This document shows positions 22,410-30,942 of a stretch of 30,942 nt of DNA, piece by piece (within the stretch, counting starts at the first letter, position 1; every line of letters starts with the position of its first letter). This stretch comes from CAXSDR01 sp964236445. Lineage in GTDB: Bacteria > Actinomycetota > Actinomycetes > Motilibacterales > Motilibacteraceae. The stretch is taken from positions 1 through 30,942 of the forward strand of contig CAXSDR010000037.1 of assembly GCA_964236445.1 (NCBI GenBank). Reading direction: 5' to 3'. The notes under the pieces were generated by a model. The model worked only from the letters and a program-made list of their open reading frames with translations, did not search any database and had not been told where the DNA came from. Made by a program: the position numbers and the translations under genes.

Positions 22410-23354
22410 ATGAGCTCAGAGACGACCGAGCCCGATGCACCGGTGGGAGCCGTCCCGACCTGCTTCCGGCATCCGGGCAGGGAGGCACACATCCGCTGCG
22501 TGCGGTGTGGCCGCCCGATCTGTCCTGAGTGCATGATTCCGGCGTCGGTGGGGTTCCAGTGCCCCGACGACGTACGCGCGGGTGCGGCAACCGTGCGGGA
22601 GCCGCGCACCGTGCTGGGCGGTCGGGCGACGTCTGACGCCGCGTGGGTCAGCCGCATCCTCGTGGCGGCCAACGTGGTGATGTTCGTCCTGCAGCAGGCC
22701 GTGCCGGGCTTCACCGACCGGCTCATCGAGACAGCCGCACGACCCCGGTTCTACGGCATCGCCGCTGGTGAGTTCTACCGCTTGATCACGGCGACCTTCC
22801 TCCATGAGGGGGTGCTCCACATCGGCGTCAACATGTATGCGCTGTGGATCTTCGGCCCGCAGCTCGAGGCGCTCCTGGGCCGGCTGCGGTTCACCGCGCT
22901 CTACCTCGTGAGCGGGCTGGGGGGGGCGGCCGTCTCCTACGCGTTCGCTCCCACCGGGCAGGAGTCGCTGGGCGCCTCGGGCGCCATCTTCGGGCTGTTC
23001 GCGGCCTTCATCGTCATCGCCAGGCGCCTCAACCGCGACATCAGCCAGCTCTGGGTGCTGCTCGTCATCAACATCGTCATCGGGTTCGTGCCCAGCTTCG
23101 GCATCGACTGGCACGCCCATGCCGGCGGCTTCGTCACCGGCGGCCTGCTCGGGCTGGTCTTCGCCTATGCGCCGCGCCCGCGCGCACGTGCGGCTTTCCT
23201 CGCGGGCGTGGCGATGCTGCTCGTCGTGGCGGTCGCGACCGTGACCTGGCGCACCGCGCAGGTGCACCAGGCCCCGGCGTTGCGGGCCCTCACCTGTGAG
23301 CTGGCACATCCGCGCGGCGGCGACGGCTATCTGGGTTGTGTCGAGCCCGGGTGA
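22410..23354 (+). CDS. Rhomboid-family intramembrane serine protease with N-terminal zinc finger
   Basis: 314 residues. The N-terminus carries a B-box-like zinc site (Cys18, His21, Cys30, Cys33, Cys38, Cys41 in CFRHPGREAHIRCVRCG and following). The rhomboid domain has six or seven membrane segments. Asn141 lies in the HIGVNMYALWIFG helix, the catalytic Ser190 in GASGAIFG, and the catalytic His in DWHAHAGGF (about 237). These cleave membrane proteins within the bilayer. This zinc-finger/rhomboid form next to ppiA and crgA is standard in actinobacteria; the substrate is unknown. Confidence 0.93.
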   Translation: MSSETTEPDAPVGAVPTCFRHPGREAHIRCVRCGRPICPECMIPASVGFQCPDDVRAGAATVREPRTVLGGRATSDAAWVSRILVAANVVMFVLQQAVPGFTDRLIETAARPRFYGIAAGEFYRLITATFLHEGVLHIGVNMYALWIFGPQLEALLGRLRFTALYLVSGLGGAAVSYAFAPTGQESLGASGAIFGLFAAFIVIARRLNRDISQLWVLLVINIVIGFVPSFGIDWHAHAGGFVTGGLLGLVFAYAPRPRARAAFLAGVAMLLVVAVATVTWRTAQVHQAPALRALTCELAHPRGGDGYLGCVEPG

Positions 23355-23368
23355 CTTCAGCGGGTGCC

Positions 23369-23466
23369 TCGACCGGTCGATCGGGAAATGGCTGGCCTGC
23401 CGCCACGATGCGCGTTCGACTGTCCACAGTGTGCATAACCACTGTGGACGGAACTACACCGGTGTA
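23369..23466. promoter_or_regulatory. Cluster of DnaA-box-like sites and palindromes between rhomboid and crgA
   Basis: CTGTCCACA at 23420-23428 (8 of 9 to the actinobacterial TTGTCCACA box); TTATGCACA on the minus strand at 23438-23430 (fits TTATNCACA); CCGTCCACA on the minus strand at 23451-23443. The outer two lie in a 9-bp inverted repeat, GTCCACAGT/ACTGTGGAC. Palindromes TCGACCGGTCGA (23369-23380) and TACACCGGTGTA (23455-23466) flank the cluster. Confidence 0.5.
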
Positions 23467-23493
23467 AGTCGTGCCCGACGTGCGTGCGGACGC

Positions 23494-23742
23494 CTACTGC
23501 CAGCGGGTCGCGAGCACGAATCCCACGATGATCAGCGCGAAGCCGACCGCCATGTTCCAGGAGCCGATGGCGCCGATCGGATATGACCGCTGGCTGATAT
23601 AGAACACGACCACCCACAGCAGGCCGATCACGAAGCACGCCAGCATCAGCGGCACCAGCCAGCGGGGGTTGCCGACGCGCGCCGGCGCCTTGGCCGGGGG
23701 CGGCGTGAAGACTGCCTTGCGGCGGATGGGCGACCTGGGCAC
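23494..23742 (-). CDS. crgA: CrgA, cell division protein
   Basis: 82-residue protein from GTG 23740-23742, with an upstream GAGG. A basic N-terminus (PRSPIRRKAVFTPPP) precedes two membrane segments: PRWLVPLMLACFVIGLLWVV and MAVGFALIIVGFVL. YPIGAIGSWN lies between them, and it ends LATRWQ. This is the CrgA signature. In mycobacteria and streptomycetes CrgA is a septal scaffold that interacts with FtsZ and penicillin-binding proteins. Convergent with the rhomboid gene; it precedes DUF881 and sortase genes on the opposite strand. Confidence 0.93.
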   Translation of the reverse strand: MPRSPIRRKAVFTPPPAKAPARVGNPRWLVPLMLACFVIGLLWVVVFYISQRSYPIGAIGSWNMAVGFALIIVGFVLATRWQ

Positions 23743-23869
23743 GGGAGACCTCGTCAGGTGAGTGGGTGAACGCTGGCGGGTTGCGCAGCTTGAGCAGAGA
23801 GCAGCTCGCCATACGCGCGCTGCGGGGTAGCGTAGACCGCTTCGGGACTGGTCGGTCAGGAGGCGCTCG

Positions 23870-24712
23870 GTGCGGTGGGGCGCGGCGCTGCAGCGACTGC
23901 CCGGACGTCGCCCTCCGGTGAGCCTGCGCCGGCTTCGCGGCTGGCACGCGGTCACCCCCCTCGTCTTCGCCCTCGCCGGGGTCCTGCTCGCGACCAGCGC
24001 GCACCTCTCGCGGGGCACCGACCTGCGCGCGGGGTCGCGCACCGAGCTCACGGAGCTGATCGGCGCCCAGCAGCAGCGCCTGGCCCAGCGCTCCCAGGAC
24101 GTGGCGCGACTGCGCAACGACGTCGACGCACTGACGCGTACGTCGGCCGGGGACGAGCTGAGCGGTGCCCAGCGTGAGGTCGACGTCGCGGCCCGAGCGG
24201 TGGGGATGCAGGCGGAGCACGGTGCGGGTGTGCGGGTGACGCTCGCGGACTCGCCCTACCGTCTCGGCGACCCCCAGCTGCCCCCGCAGACCGGCCCGGA
24301 CGACCTGGTCGTGCACCAGCAGGACCTGCAGGCCGTGGTCAACGCGCTGTGGCGCGGTGGAGCAACGGCGGTGGGCGTGATGGACCAGCGGCTCATCTCG
24401 ACCAGCGCGGTGCGCTGTGCCGGCAACGTCCTCATCCTGCAGGGGCGCACCTACGCGCCGCCGTTCGTCGTCACCGCGATCGGCGCACCGGACGCCCTGC
24501 AGGCGGCGCTGCACGCCGAGCCGGGCGTCCGTGTCTTCGTGCAGTACGCCGACGTGGTCGGGCTTCGCTACGACGTGGTGGCCAAGTCCGACCTGGTGGT
24601 CCCCGCCTATGACGGGCCGGTGTCGCTGCTGCACGCCAGGGTGCCGGCGAGCACCGGCACCTCGTCCGGCACGGGTTCGGACGGCACCCCCACCGCGGGT
24701 GCCGGCTCGTGA
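23870..24712 (+). CDS. DUF881 family protein
   Basis: 280 residues. One N-terminal membrane segment (TPLVFALAGVLLATSAHL, about 29-46), a coiled-coil-prone stretch (LIGAQQQRLAQRSQDVARLRN), then the DUF881 domain with GAGVRVTLADS, HQQDLQAVVNALWRGGA and AVRCAGNVLILQGRTYAPPF, conserved family blocks. It ends with a Ser/Thr/Gly-rich tail. Located in the cell-division region of many Gram-positive bacteria; likely an envelope-facing protein, exact role unknown. Stop overlaps the sortase GTG (GTGA). Confidence 0.9.
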   Translation: MRWGAALQRLPGRRPPVSLRRLRGWHAVTPLVFALAGVLLATSAHLSRGTDLRAGSRTELTELIGAQQQRLAQRSQDVARLRNDVDALTRTSAGDELSGAQREVDVAARAVGMQAEHGAGVRVTLADSPYRLGDPQLPPQTGPDDLVVHQQDLQAVVNALWRGGATAVGVMDQRLISTSAVRCAGNVLILQGRTYAPPFVVTAIGAPDALQAALHAEPGVRVFVQYADVVGLRYDVVAKSDLVVPAYDGPVSLLHARVPASTGTSSGTGSDGTPTAGAGS

Positions 24713-25380
24713 GGAAGGCCACGGCCGTGCTGGGCGAGCTGCTCCTCACCGTCGGGATCGTGCTCCTGCTGTTCACCGTCTACCAGCTGGTCTGGACCAA
24801 CGTCGAGTCGGCGAGAGCCACGCGGTCGGCGCTGGCGCAGCTCGACCGGGCGTGGGCAGCCCCCGTGACGGCCGGGTCGGCGACCCCACCCGCGAGCGGC
24901 GCCACGCCGGCCGTGGCCCCGCCACCCCCGCCGGTCGGCACCGTCGAGGCGCGCATCCGCATCCCTCGCCTGGGTGCCGGCTGGCTCGAGCCGGTCATCG
25001 AGGGCACCGGCGCCGACGAGCTCGCCCGGGGCATCGGGCACTACGTCGGCACGGCCGGCCCGGGCGCGATCGGCAACTTCGCGCTCGCCGGCCACCGCGC
25101 GACCCACGGGGAGCCCTGGCGCAACCTGGACCGGATGCGGCCGGGTGACCGGGTCGTGGTGGAGACGCGGTCGACCGTCTACACCTACGTCGTCACCGCG
25201 CCGTGGACGCTCGTGAGCCCCGGCCAGCGCGAGGTGATCGACGCGGTGCCCGGCCGGCCGGCCGCCACCCCGACCGAGCGGCTCATCACGCTGACGACGT
25301 GCAACCCGCGGTGGGCGTCGACCGAGCGCCTGATCGTGCCCGGCAGGCTGCAGTCGAGCGCACCCCGGGTCGCCTCGTGA
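24709..25380 (+). CDS. Class E sortase
   Basis: 223 residues. N-terminal membrane anchor LLLTVGIVLLLFTVYQLVW (about 11-29), a Pro/Ala-rich linker, then the sortase fold. Catalytic residues: His129 in FALAGHRATHGEPW, Cys198 in TLTTCNPRW and Arg207 in STERLIVPG. Class E sortases in actinobacteria attach LAxTG-type proteins to peptidoglycan or assemble pili. GTG start in the DUF881 stop; its own stop overlaps the next small gene by 4 nt. No sortase substrate is seen in the window. Confidence 0.93.
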   Translation: MRKATAVLGELLLTVGIVLLLFTVYQLVWTNVESARATRSALAQLDRAWAAPVTAGSATPPASGATPAVAPPPPPVGTVEARIRIPRLGAGWLEPVIEGTGADELARGIGHYVGTAGPGAIGNFALAGHRATHGEPWRNLDRMRPGDRVVVETRSTVYTYVVTAPWTLVSPGQREVIDAVPGRPAATPTERLITLTTCNPRWASTERLIVPGRLQSSAPRVAS

Positions 25381-25556
25381 TCTATCCCTGGATCTGGCAC
25401 CACCTGCCGGGCCCGAAGCCACTGCGCCTGCTGCTCGCGCTCCTGCTGGTCGCCGTCGCGGTCGTCGTGCTGTTCCTCGTGGTCTTTCCCTGGGCCGAGC
25501 ACGGCCTGCCGTGGCTCGAGGTGACGGTCGACTCCGGCGCCGCCGCCGCCACCTGA
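25377..25556 (+). CDS. Small membrane protein of the sortase-pabA interval
   Basis: 59 residues, GTG start overlapping the sortase stop. MIYPWIWHHLPGPKPLRLL precedes a long hydrophobic segment (LLALLLVAVAVVVLFLVVFPW). It ends VTVDSGAAAAT. Short one-pass proteins with the PWIWxxLPGP start occur at this place in many actinobacteria. Function unknown. Confidence 0.75.
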   Translation: MIYPWIWHHLPGPKPLRLLLALLLVAVAVVVLFLVVFPWAEHGLPWLEVTVDSGAAAAT

Positions 25557-25575
25557 CGACCCTTACGCTGGGCGG

Positions 25576-26208
25576 GTGGCAGTCCGCAGGATCCTCGTCG
25601 TCGACAACTACGACAGCTTCGTCTTCAACCTCGTGCAGTATCTCGGCCAGCTCGGCGCCGAGTGCGACGTACGCCGCAACGACGAGGTGACGGTGGCGCA
25701 AGCCCTCGACGGGTCCTACGACGGGATCCTGGTCTCGCCCGGCCCCGGCACGCCCGAGGACGCCGGCATCTGCGTCGAGCTCATCGCGGCGGCCCGCACC
25801 CGCGACGTCCCGGTGTTCGGCGTGTGTCTGGGGCTGCAGGCGATCGGAGTCGCCTACGGCGCGTCCGTGGGTCGTGCACCCGAGCTGCTGCACGGCAAGA
25901 CGAGCCTGGTGGAGCACCACGGCGACGGCGTGCTGGCCGGCATCCCGTCGCCGTTCACCGCCACCCGCTACCACTCCCTCGCGGTCGACCCGGCCACGGT
26001 TCCGGCGGAGCTCGAGGTGACCGCGTGCACGGCGAGCGGCGTCATCATGGCCGCGCGCGCCCGCTCCGCCCCCATCGAGGGCGTGCAGTTCCACCCCGAG
26101 TCGGTGCTCACCGAGGGCGGCCACCGGATGCTGGCGAACTGGCTGGTGCGCTGCGGGGACCCCGACGCGGTCGCGCGTTCGGCAGGGCTGGCGCCCGTCG
26201 TCGGCTGA
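25576..26208 (+). CDS. pabA: Anthranilate/aminodeoxychorismate synthase component II (glutamine amidotransferase)
   Basis: 210-residue class I glutamine amidotransferase. Motifs: DNYDSFVFNLVQYLG (10-24), SPGPGTPEDAG (54-64), nucleophile Cys84 in GVCLGLQAI, and His173/Glu175 in GVQFHPESVLTEGG. It supplies ammonia from glutamine to a chorismate-using partner for p-aminobenzoate (folate) or anthranilate (tryptophan). The position beside pknB is the standard actinobacterial one, where it is usually called pabA or trpG; the sequence does not settle which. GTG start 25576. Convergent with pknB, 18 nt apart. Confidence 0.93.
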   Translation: MAVRRILVVDNYDSFVFNLVQYLGQLGAECDVRRNDEVTVAQALDGSYDGILVSPGPGTPEDAGICVELIAAARTRDVPVFGVCLGLQAIGVAYGASVGRAPELLHGKTSLVEHHGDGVLAGIPSPFTATRYHSLAVDPATVPAELEVTACTASGVIMAARARSAPIEGVQFHPESVLTEGGHRMLANWLVRCGDPDAVARSAGLAPVVG

Positions 26209-26226
26209 CGGCCCAACCAGCAGCCC

Positions 26227-27956
<1,730 letters not shown>

Positions 27957-27960
<4 letters not shown>

Positions 27961-29573
27961 CGGGCGTCCTTCGTCGGCGGGCTGTCGAACAGCAGTCTGC
28001 CGTGCTTCTTGGGCTTGACCGGCTCGTGGTCCTGCGACGTGCCCGACGGGGATGTCGCTGCGGCTGCTGTCGCGTCGGCACTGAGCCCCGCCGGCGTCCC
28101 GGTGACCGTCGGCGTCGTGACGCTCGGTGCCGACGTGGTGGTTGCCGTCGGTCGTGAGGATGGTCTGCGGGTCGCGGTCGCCGAGGGCCGGGGAGCCGCT
28201 GCGCGATCGACGGTGAGCGTGATCGTCGCGCCCGCAGGCTGCGGGCCGACGGGTGACACGCCTGTCACGGGTGCCAGCGAGCTGCCGGCGACCGCCGGGT
28301 CGGAGGTGGCCACGAAGCCGAGCGACCTGAGCCGCTGGCGCGCCCGCAGGTAGGACATCCCGACGAAGTCGGCGGCGTTGATCACAATCGGTGTCGCGCT
28401 CGCCGATGCGGCCCTGGCCGAGCTGCTCGCCGAGGCGCTGCCGCTCGGCCTCCCCGCCGGCGTGGTGGGCTCCCGCTGCGCCACCTGGAACAGGTGCACG
28501 AGCACACCGACGAGCGCGATGAGCAGCAACGCGCCGACGACCCCCACCGCCGTGGGCTGCCAGCGCCGGCGCAGCGGGTCGGGTGCGAAGGGTCGCAGGG
28601 CGGTGACCGGTGCCGGTGCCACCGGTGGGCGCTCGTCGCGCAGCACCGGTGCCAGGCGCGTGTCGTCGAGCGGTGCCATCACAGCGGTCCGCTCGCCGGC
28701 CGACTCGGGCGCAGCGGCCACGGAAGCAGACGCACCCGGGCGCAGTGCCTGCGCGCGCTGGGCGAGCTCCGCGGCGTCGGGGCGCTCCTCGGGGCTCTTG
28801 GCGAGGCACTGCTCCACGAGGGCGCGTACGCCTGGCGGCACGTCGGCGGGCAGCGGCTCCGGCCGCTCCTGCACATGGGCGAGCGCGACGGCGGCGGGGG
28901 CGTCGGCCGTGAACAGTCGGTGGCCCGCGAGGCACTCGTAGGCGACGATGCCGAGCGCATAGATGTCGCTGGCCGAGGTCGCGGGGCGGCCGAGCGCCTG
29001 TTCCGGTGAGAGATAGGGCGCGCTGCCGAGCATCGTTCCGGTGCGCGTCAGCGCCTCGCCGTCGGCCGCCCGCGCGATGCCGAAGTCGGTCACCTTGACC
29101 TGGCCGGCGGGGGTGACCAGCACGTTGGGGGGCTTCACGTCGCGGTGCACGATGCCGAGCTGGTGGGCGGCCTGCAGGGCGGCCGCGGTCTGGGCGACGA
29201 TGTCGAGCGTGCGGTCCGCCGACAGGCGCCCTTCGAGGGCCAGCACCGCCGAGAGGGGCTCGCCGTGCACGAGCTCCATCACGAGGAACGGCACGGAGTC
29301 CTGCTCCCCGACGTCATAGACCTGCGCGATGCCGGGATGGCTCAGCCGCGCCGTGGTGCGTGCCTCGGCCTCGAAGCGGCTGCGGAACTCGGCGTCGGAG
29401 GCAAGGCCGATGAACGGCGTCTTGACGGCGACCTGGCGCCCGAGCAGCTCGTCGAGCGCTTCCCAGACCTGACCCATCCCTCCGGCGGCGATGCGCCGCC
29501 GGAGGACGTATCGACCACCCAGCCGGGCGCCGGTCGCGAACTCGGCCGCCGCGCCTCCCCCCGTCTCGCTCAC
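27957..29573 (-). CDS. pknA: PknA-position serine/threonine kinase with one PASTA-like domain
   Basis: 538 residues from GTG 29571-29573. Kinase domain: AAGGMGQVWEA (29-39), Lys51, HRDVKPPN (143-150), DFG (163-165) and SPEQALGRPATSASDIYALG. A membrane segment, TAVGVVGALLLIALVGVLVHLF, comes at about 360. Beyond it is one PASTA-like unit (INAADFVGMSYLRARQRLRS through AGATITLTVD), then a Ser/Thr/Pro/Ala-rich tail. By position this is PknA, but mycobacterial PknA lacks an outer PASTA domain. Starts in the pbpA stop (GTGA) and ends in the pknB start. Confidence 0.9.
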
Positions 29574-30942
29574 GGGTGCGCCAGCACAGCGGTCATGACG
29601 GCCTTGGCGATCGGTGCGGCCAGCCGGCCACCGCTCACGTCGTCCTGCGCGCCGCCGTCCTCGACCACCACGGCGACCGCCACTTGAGGGGCGTCGGCGG
29701 GGGCGAAGGAGACGAACCAGGCGTGCGGCGGCTTGCCCTCGCCCTGCTGCGCGGTGCCGGTCTTGCCGGCGACCTGGACGCCGTCGATGCGTGCCGGTTT
29801 GCCGGTGCCGTTCTGCACCACGTTGACCATCATGTCGCGCAGGTTGGCCGCCACGTCGGGCGTGACCGACTGGCGCAGCTGCGAGCTCTCGGCGGTCTCG
29901 ATGACCGTGAGGTCGGGCGCGAGGATGCGGTCGACGAGATAGGGCGTCATCAACCTGCCCTGGTCGGCTATCGCGGCCGCGACCATCGCCATCTGCAACG
30001 GTGTGGCGGCGACGTCGAACTGCCCGATCGCCGAGAGCGCTGTCTGGGCGTTGTCGGGGTCGGTGGGGAAGCGGCTGGCTGCGACGGGCAGCGGCACGCG
30101 CAAGGAGGTGTCGTCGAAGCCGAAGTCCTCGGCCTGCCGGCGCAGCGCGGCGGCACCCACATCGAGCCCGATCTGGGCGAAGGCGGTGTTGCACGACACC
30201 TCGAGCGACTCGCTGAGCGTCGGTGTGCCGTCCTTGCACTGCTGGCCGCTCTCGTTGGGCAGCGACGTCTTCGTGCCCGGCAGGGTGATGCGCGCGGGTC
30301 CCGCTGTCTCGGTCGCGGGCGTCTGACCTGCCCGCAGCGCTGCCGCTGCCGTGATCAGCTTGAACGTGGACCCGGGCGGATAGGTGCGGCTCAGCGCACG
30401 GTCGAGCATCGGCTGGCTGTCGGTGCCGATCAGCTTCTGGTAGGCCGCGGTCGCGGCCTTGCTCGAGTGGACCGACAGCACGTTGGGGTCGAAGGACGGG
30501 CTGCTCACCAGGGCGAGGATCGCCCCCGTCCTGGGCTCGATCGCCACGACGGCACCGCGGAACGGACCGTCGCCCGCGCCGTTGCGCAGCCCGTCGTACG
30601 CCGCCTGCTGGGCCGCCGGGTTGATCGTGAGCGACACCGACGCCCCGGGAGAGTCGTGCCCGCTGATGATGTCGATGGCCCGGCGGATGAACAGCCGGTC
30701 GTCGGTCCCCGCGAGCAGCCGGTTGGCGGTGCGCTCGATGCCGGTCGCGCCGTAGACGGAGGAGTAGAACCCCGTCACCTGTGCGTAGGTCGGACCTGCG
30801 GGATATTGCCGGAGGTATTTGAGCTCGTCGTTTGTCGGCTTGCTCGACGCGACCTTGGTGGAGCCGACATAGATCGCGCCGCGCTCCCGGCTGTATTCCT
30901 GCAGCAGGATGCGGGTGTTGCCCTTGCGTTCGTTCAGCGACC
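29570..30942 (-). CDS. pbpA: PbpA, class B penicillin-binding protein (N-terminus outside window)
   Basis: About 457 residues visible; the start lies beyond 30942. The frame runs from the window edge through LNERKGNTRILLQEYSRERG and YAQVTGFYSSVYGATGIERT (dimerisation domain) into the transpeptidase domain. Catalytic motifs: STFK in TYPPGSTFKLITAAAAL, SCN in SLEVSCNTAFAQ, and KTG in VAGKTGTAQ. Crosslinks peptidoglycan during elongation or division. First visible gene of the pbpA-pknA-pknB operon; a rodA/ftsW gene would be expected upstream, just outside the window. Confidence 0.95.
   Translation of the reverse strand, partial: SLNERKGNTRILLQEYSRERGAIYVGSTKVASSKPTNDELKYLRQYPAGPTYAQVTGFYSSVYGATGIERTANRLLAGTDDRLFIRRAIDIISGHDSPGASVSLTINPAAQQAAYDGLRNGAGDGPFRGAVVAIEPRTGAILALVSSPSFDPNVLSVHSSKAATAAYQKLIGTDSQPMLDRALSRTYPPGSTFKLITAAAALRAGQTPATETAGPARITLPGTKTSLPNESGQQCKDGTPTLSESLEVSCNTAFAQIGLDVGAAALRRQAEDFGFDDTSLRVPLPVAASRFPTDPDNAQTALSAIGQFDVAATPLQMAMVAAAIADQGRLMTPYLVDRILAPDLTVIETAESSQLRQSVTPDVAANLRDMMVNVVQNGTGKPARIDGVQVAGKTGTAQQGEGKPPHAWFVSFAPADAPQVAVAVVVEDGGAQDDVSGGRLAAPIAKAVMTAVLAHP

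Overview
The window is high-GC bacterial DNA from an actinobacterium (Actinomycetota). The right half has the gene order typical of the chromosomal region near dnaA in this phylum: peptidyl-prolyl isomerase, rhomboid protease, crgA, DUF881 protein, class E sortase, glutamine amidotransferase (pabA/trpG), pknB, pknA, pbpA. GTG and TTG starts, 4-nt stop/start overlaps and a DUF5324-like protein fit this. A member of the Micrococcales is my guess, but the sequence does not fix the genus.

Bases 1 to about 10,662 look like accessory DNA. At the left edge is the end of a small biosynthetic locus: a frameshifted isopenicillin-N-synthase-like oxygenase, a P-loop kinase overlapping a stand-alone acyl/peptidyl carrier protein, and a divergent Sfp-type phosphopantetheinyl transferase that could activate the carrier. 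Next is an ArsR regulator, RibD-C/DHFR-like reductase and SRPBCC/AHSA1 operon (2829-4304), then a membrane-anchored actinobacterial protein, sparse DNA and a 51-residue CxxCxGxG zinc-motif peptide.

From 6173 to 10408 there is a nested mobile structure. An IS256-family transposase is split by a roughly 3.15-kb element (about 7181-10330) that encodes two overlapping tyrosine recombinases, arranged like tnpA/tnpB of Tn554. The split falls immediately before the transposase's catalytic Glu codon. Both recombinases show lesions: an in-frame stop near the N-terminus of the first, and Gly in place of a catalytic Arg in the second. At 10631-10662 lies a perfect T-arm plus 3' acceptor strand of a tmRNA-like gene with no body, probably the attachment-site scar that marks the end of an integrated island.

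The chromosomal part (10,680-30,942) begins with a LacI regulator beside a remnant of a carbohydrate-binding domain. It continues with an ABC-F ATPase, a convergent HATPase-PAS regulator, a three-gene ABC-2 exporter, a UBP zinc-finger protein, and a cobalamin-riboswitch-controlled cbtB-cbtA cobalt transporter locus with a divergent, motif-poor histidine-phosphatase-like protein. A MOSC protein and a DUF5324-like protein follow; a 100-N assembly gap interrupts the latter. The cell-envelope and cell-division cluster completes the window, which ends inside pbpA.

No CRISPR array, complete tRNA or rRNA was seen. The most notable items are the nested recombinase element with its candidate ends and decayed active site, the tmRNA scar, the lesioned phosphatase-like protein next to the cobalt locus, a 4 x 15-bp repeat spanning the cbtB stop codon, and a cluster of DnaA-box-like sites beside crgA.
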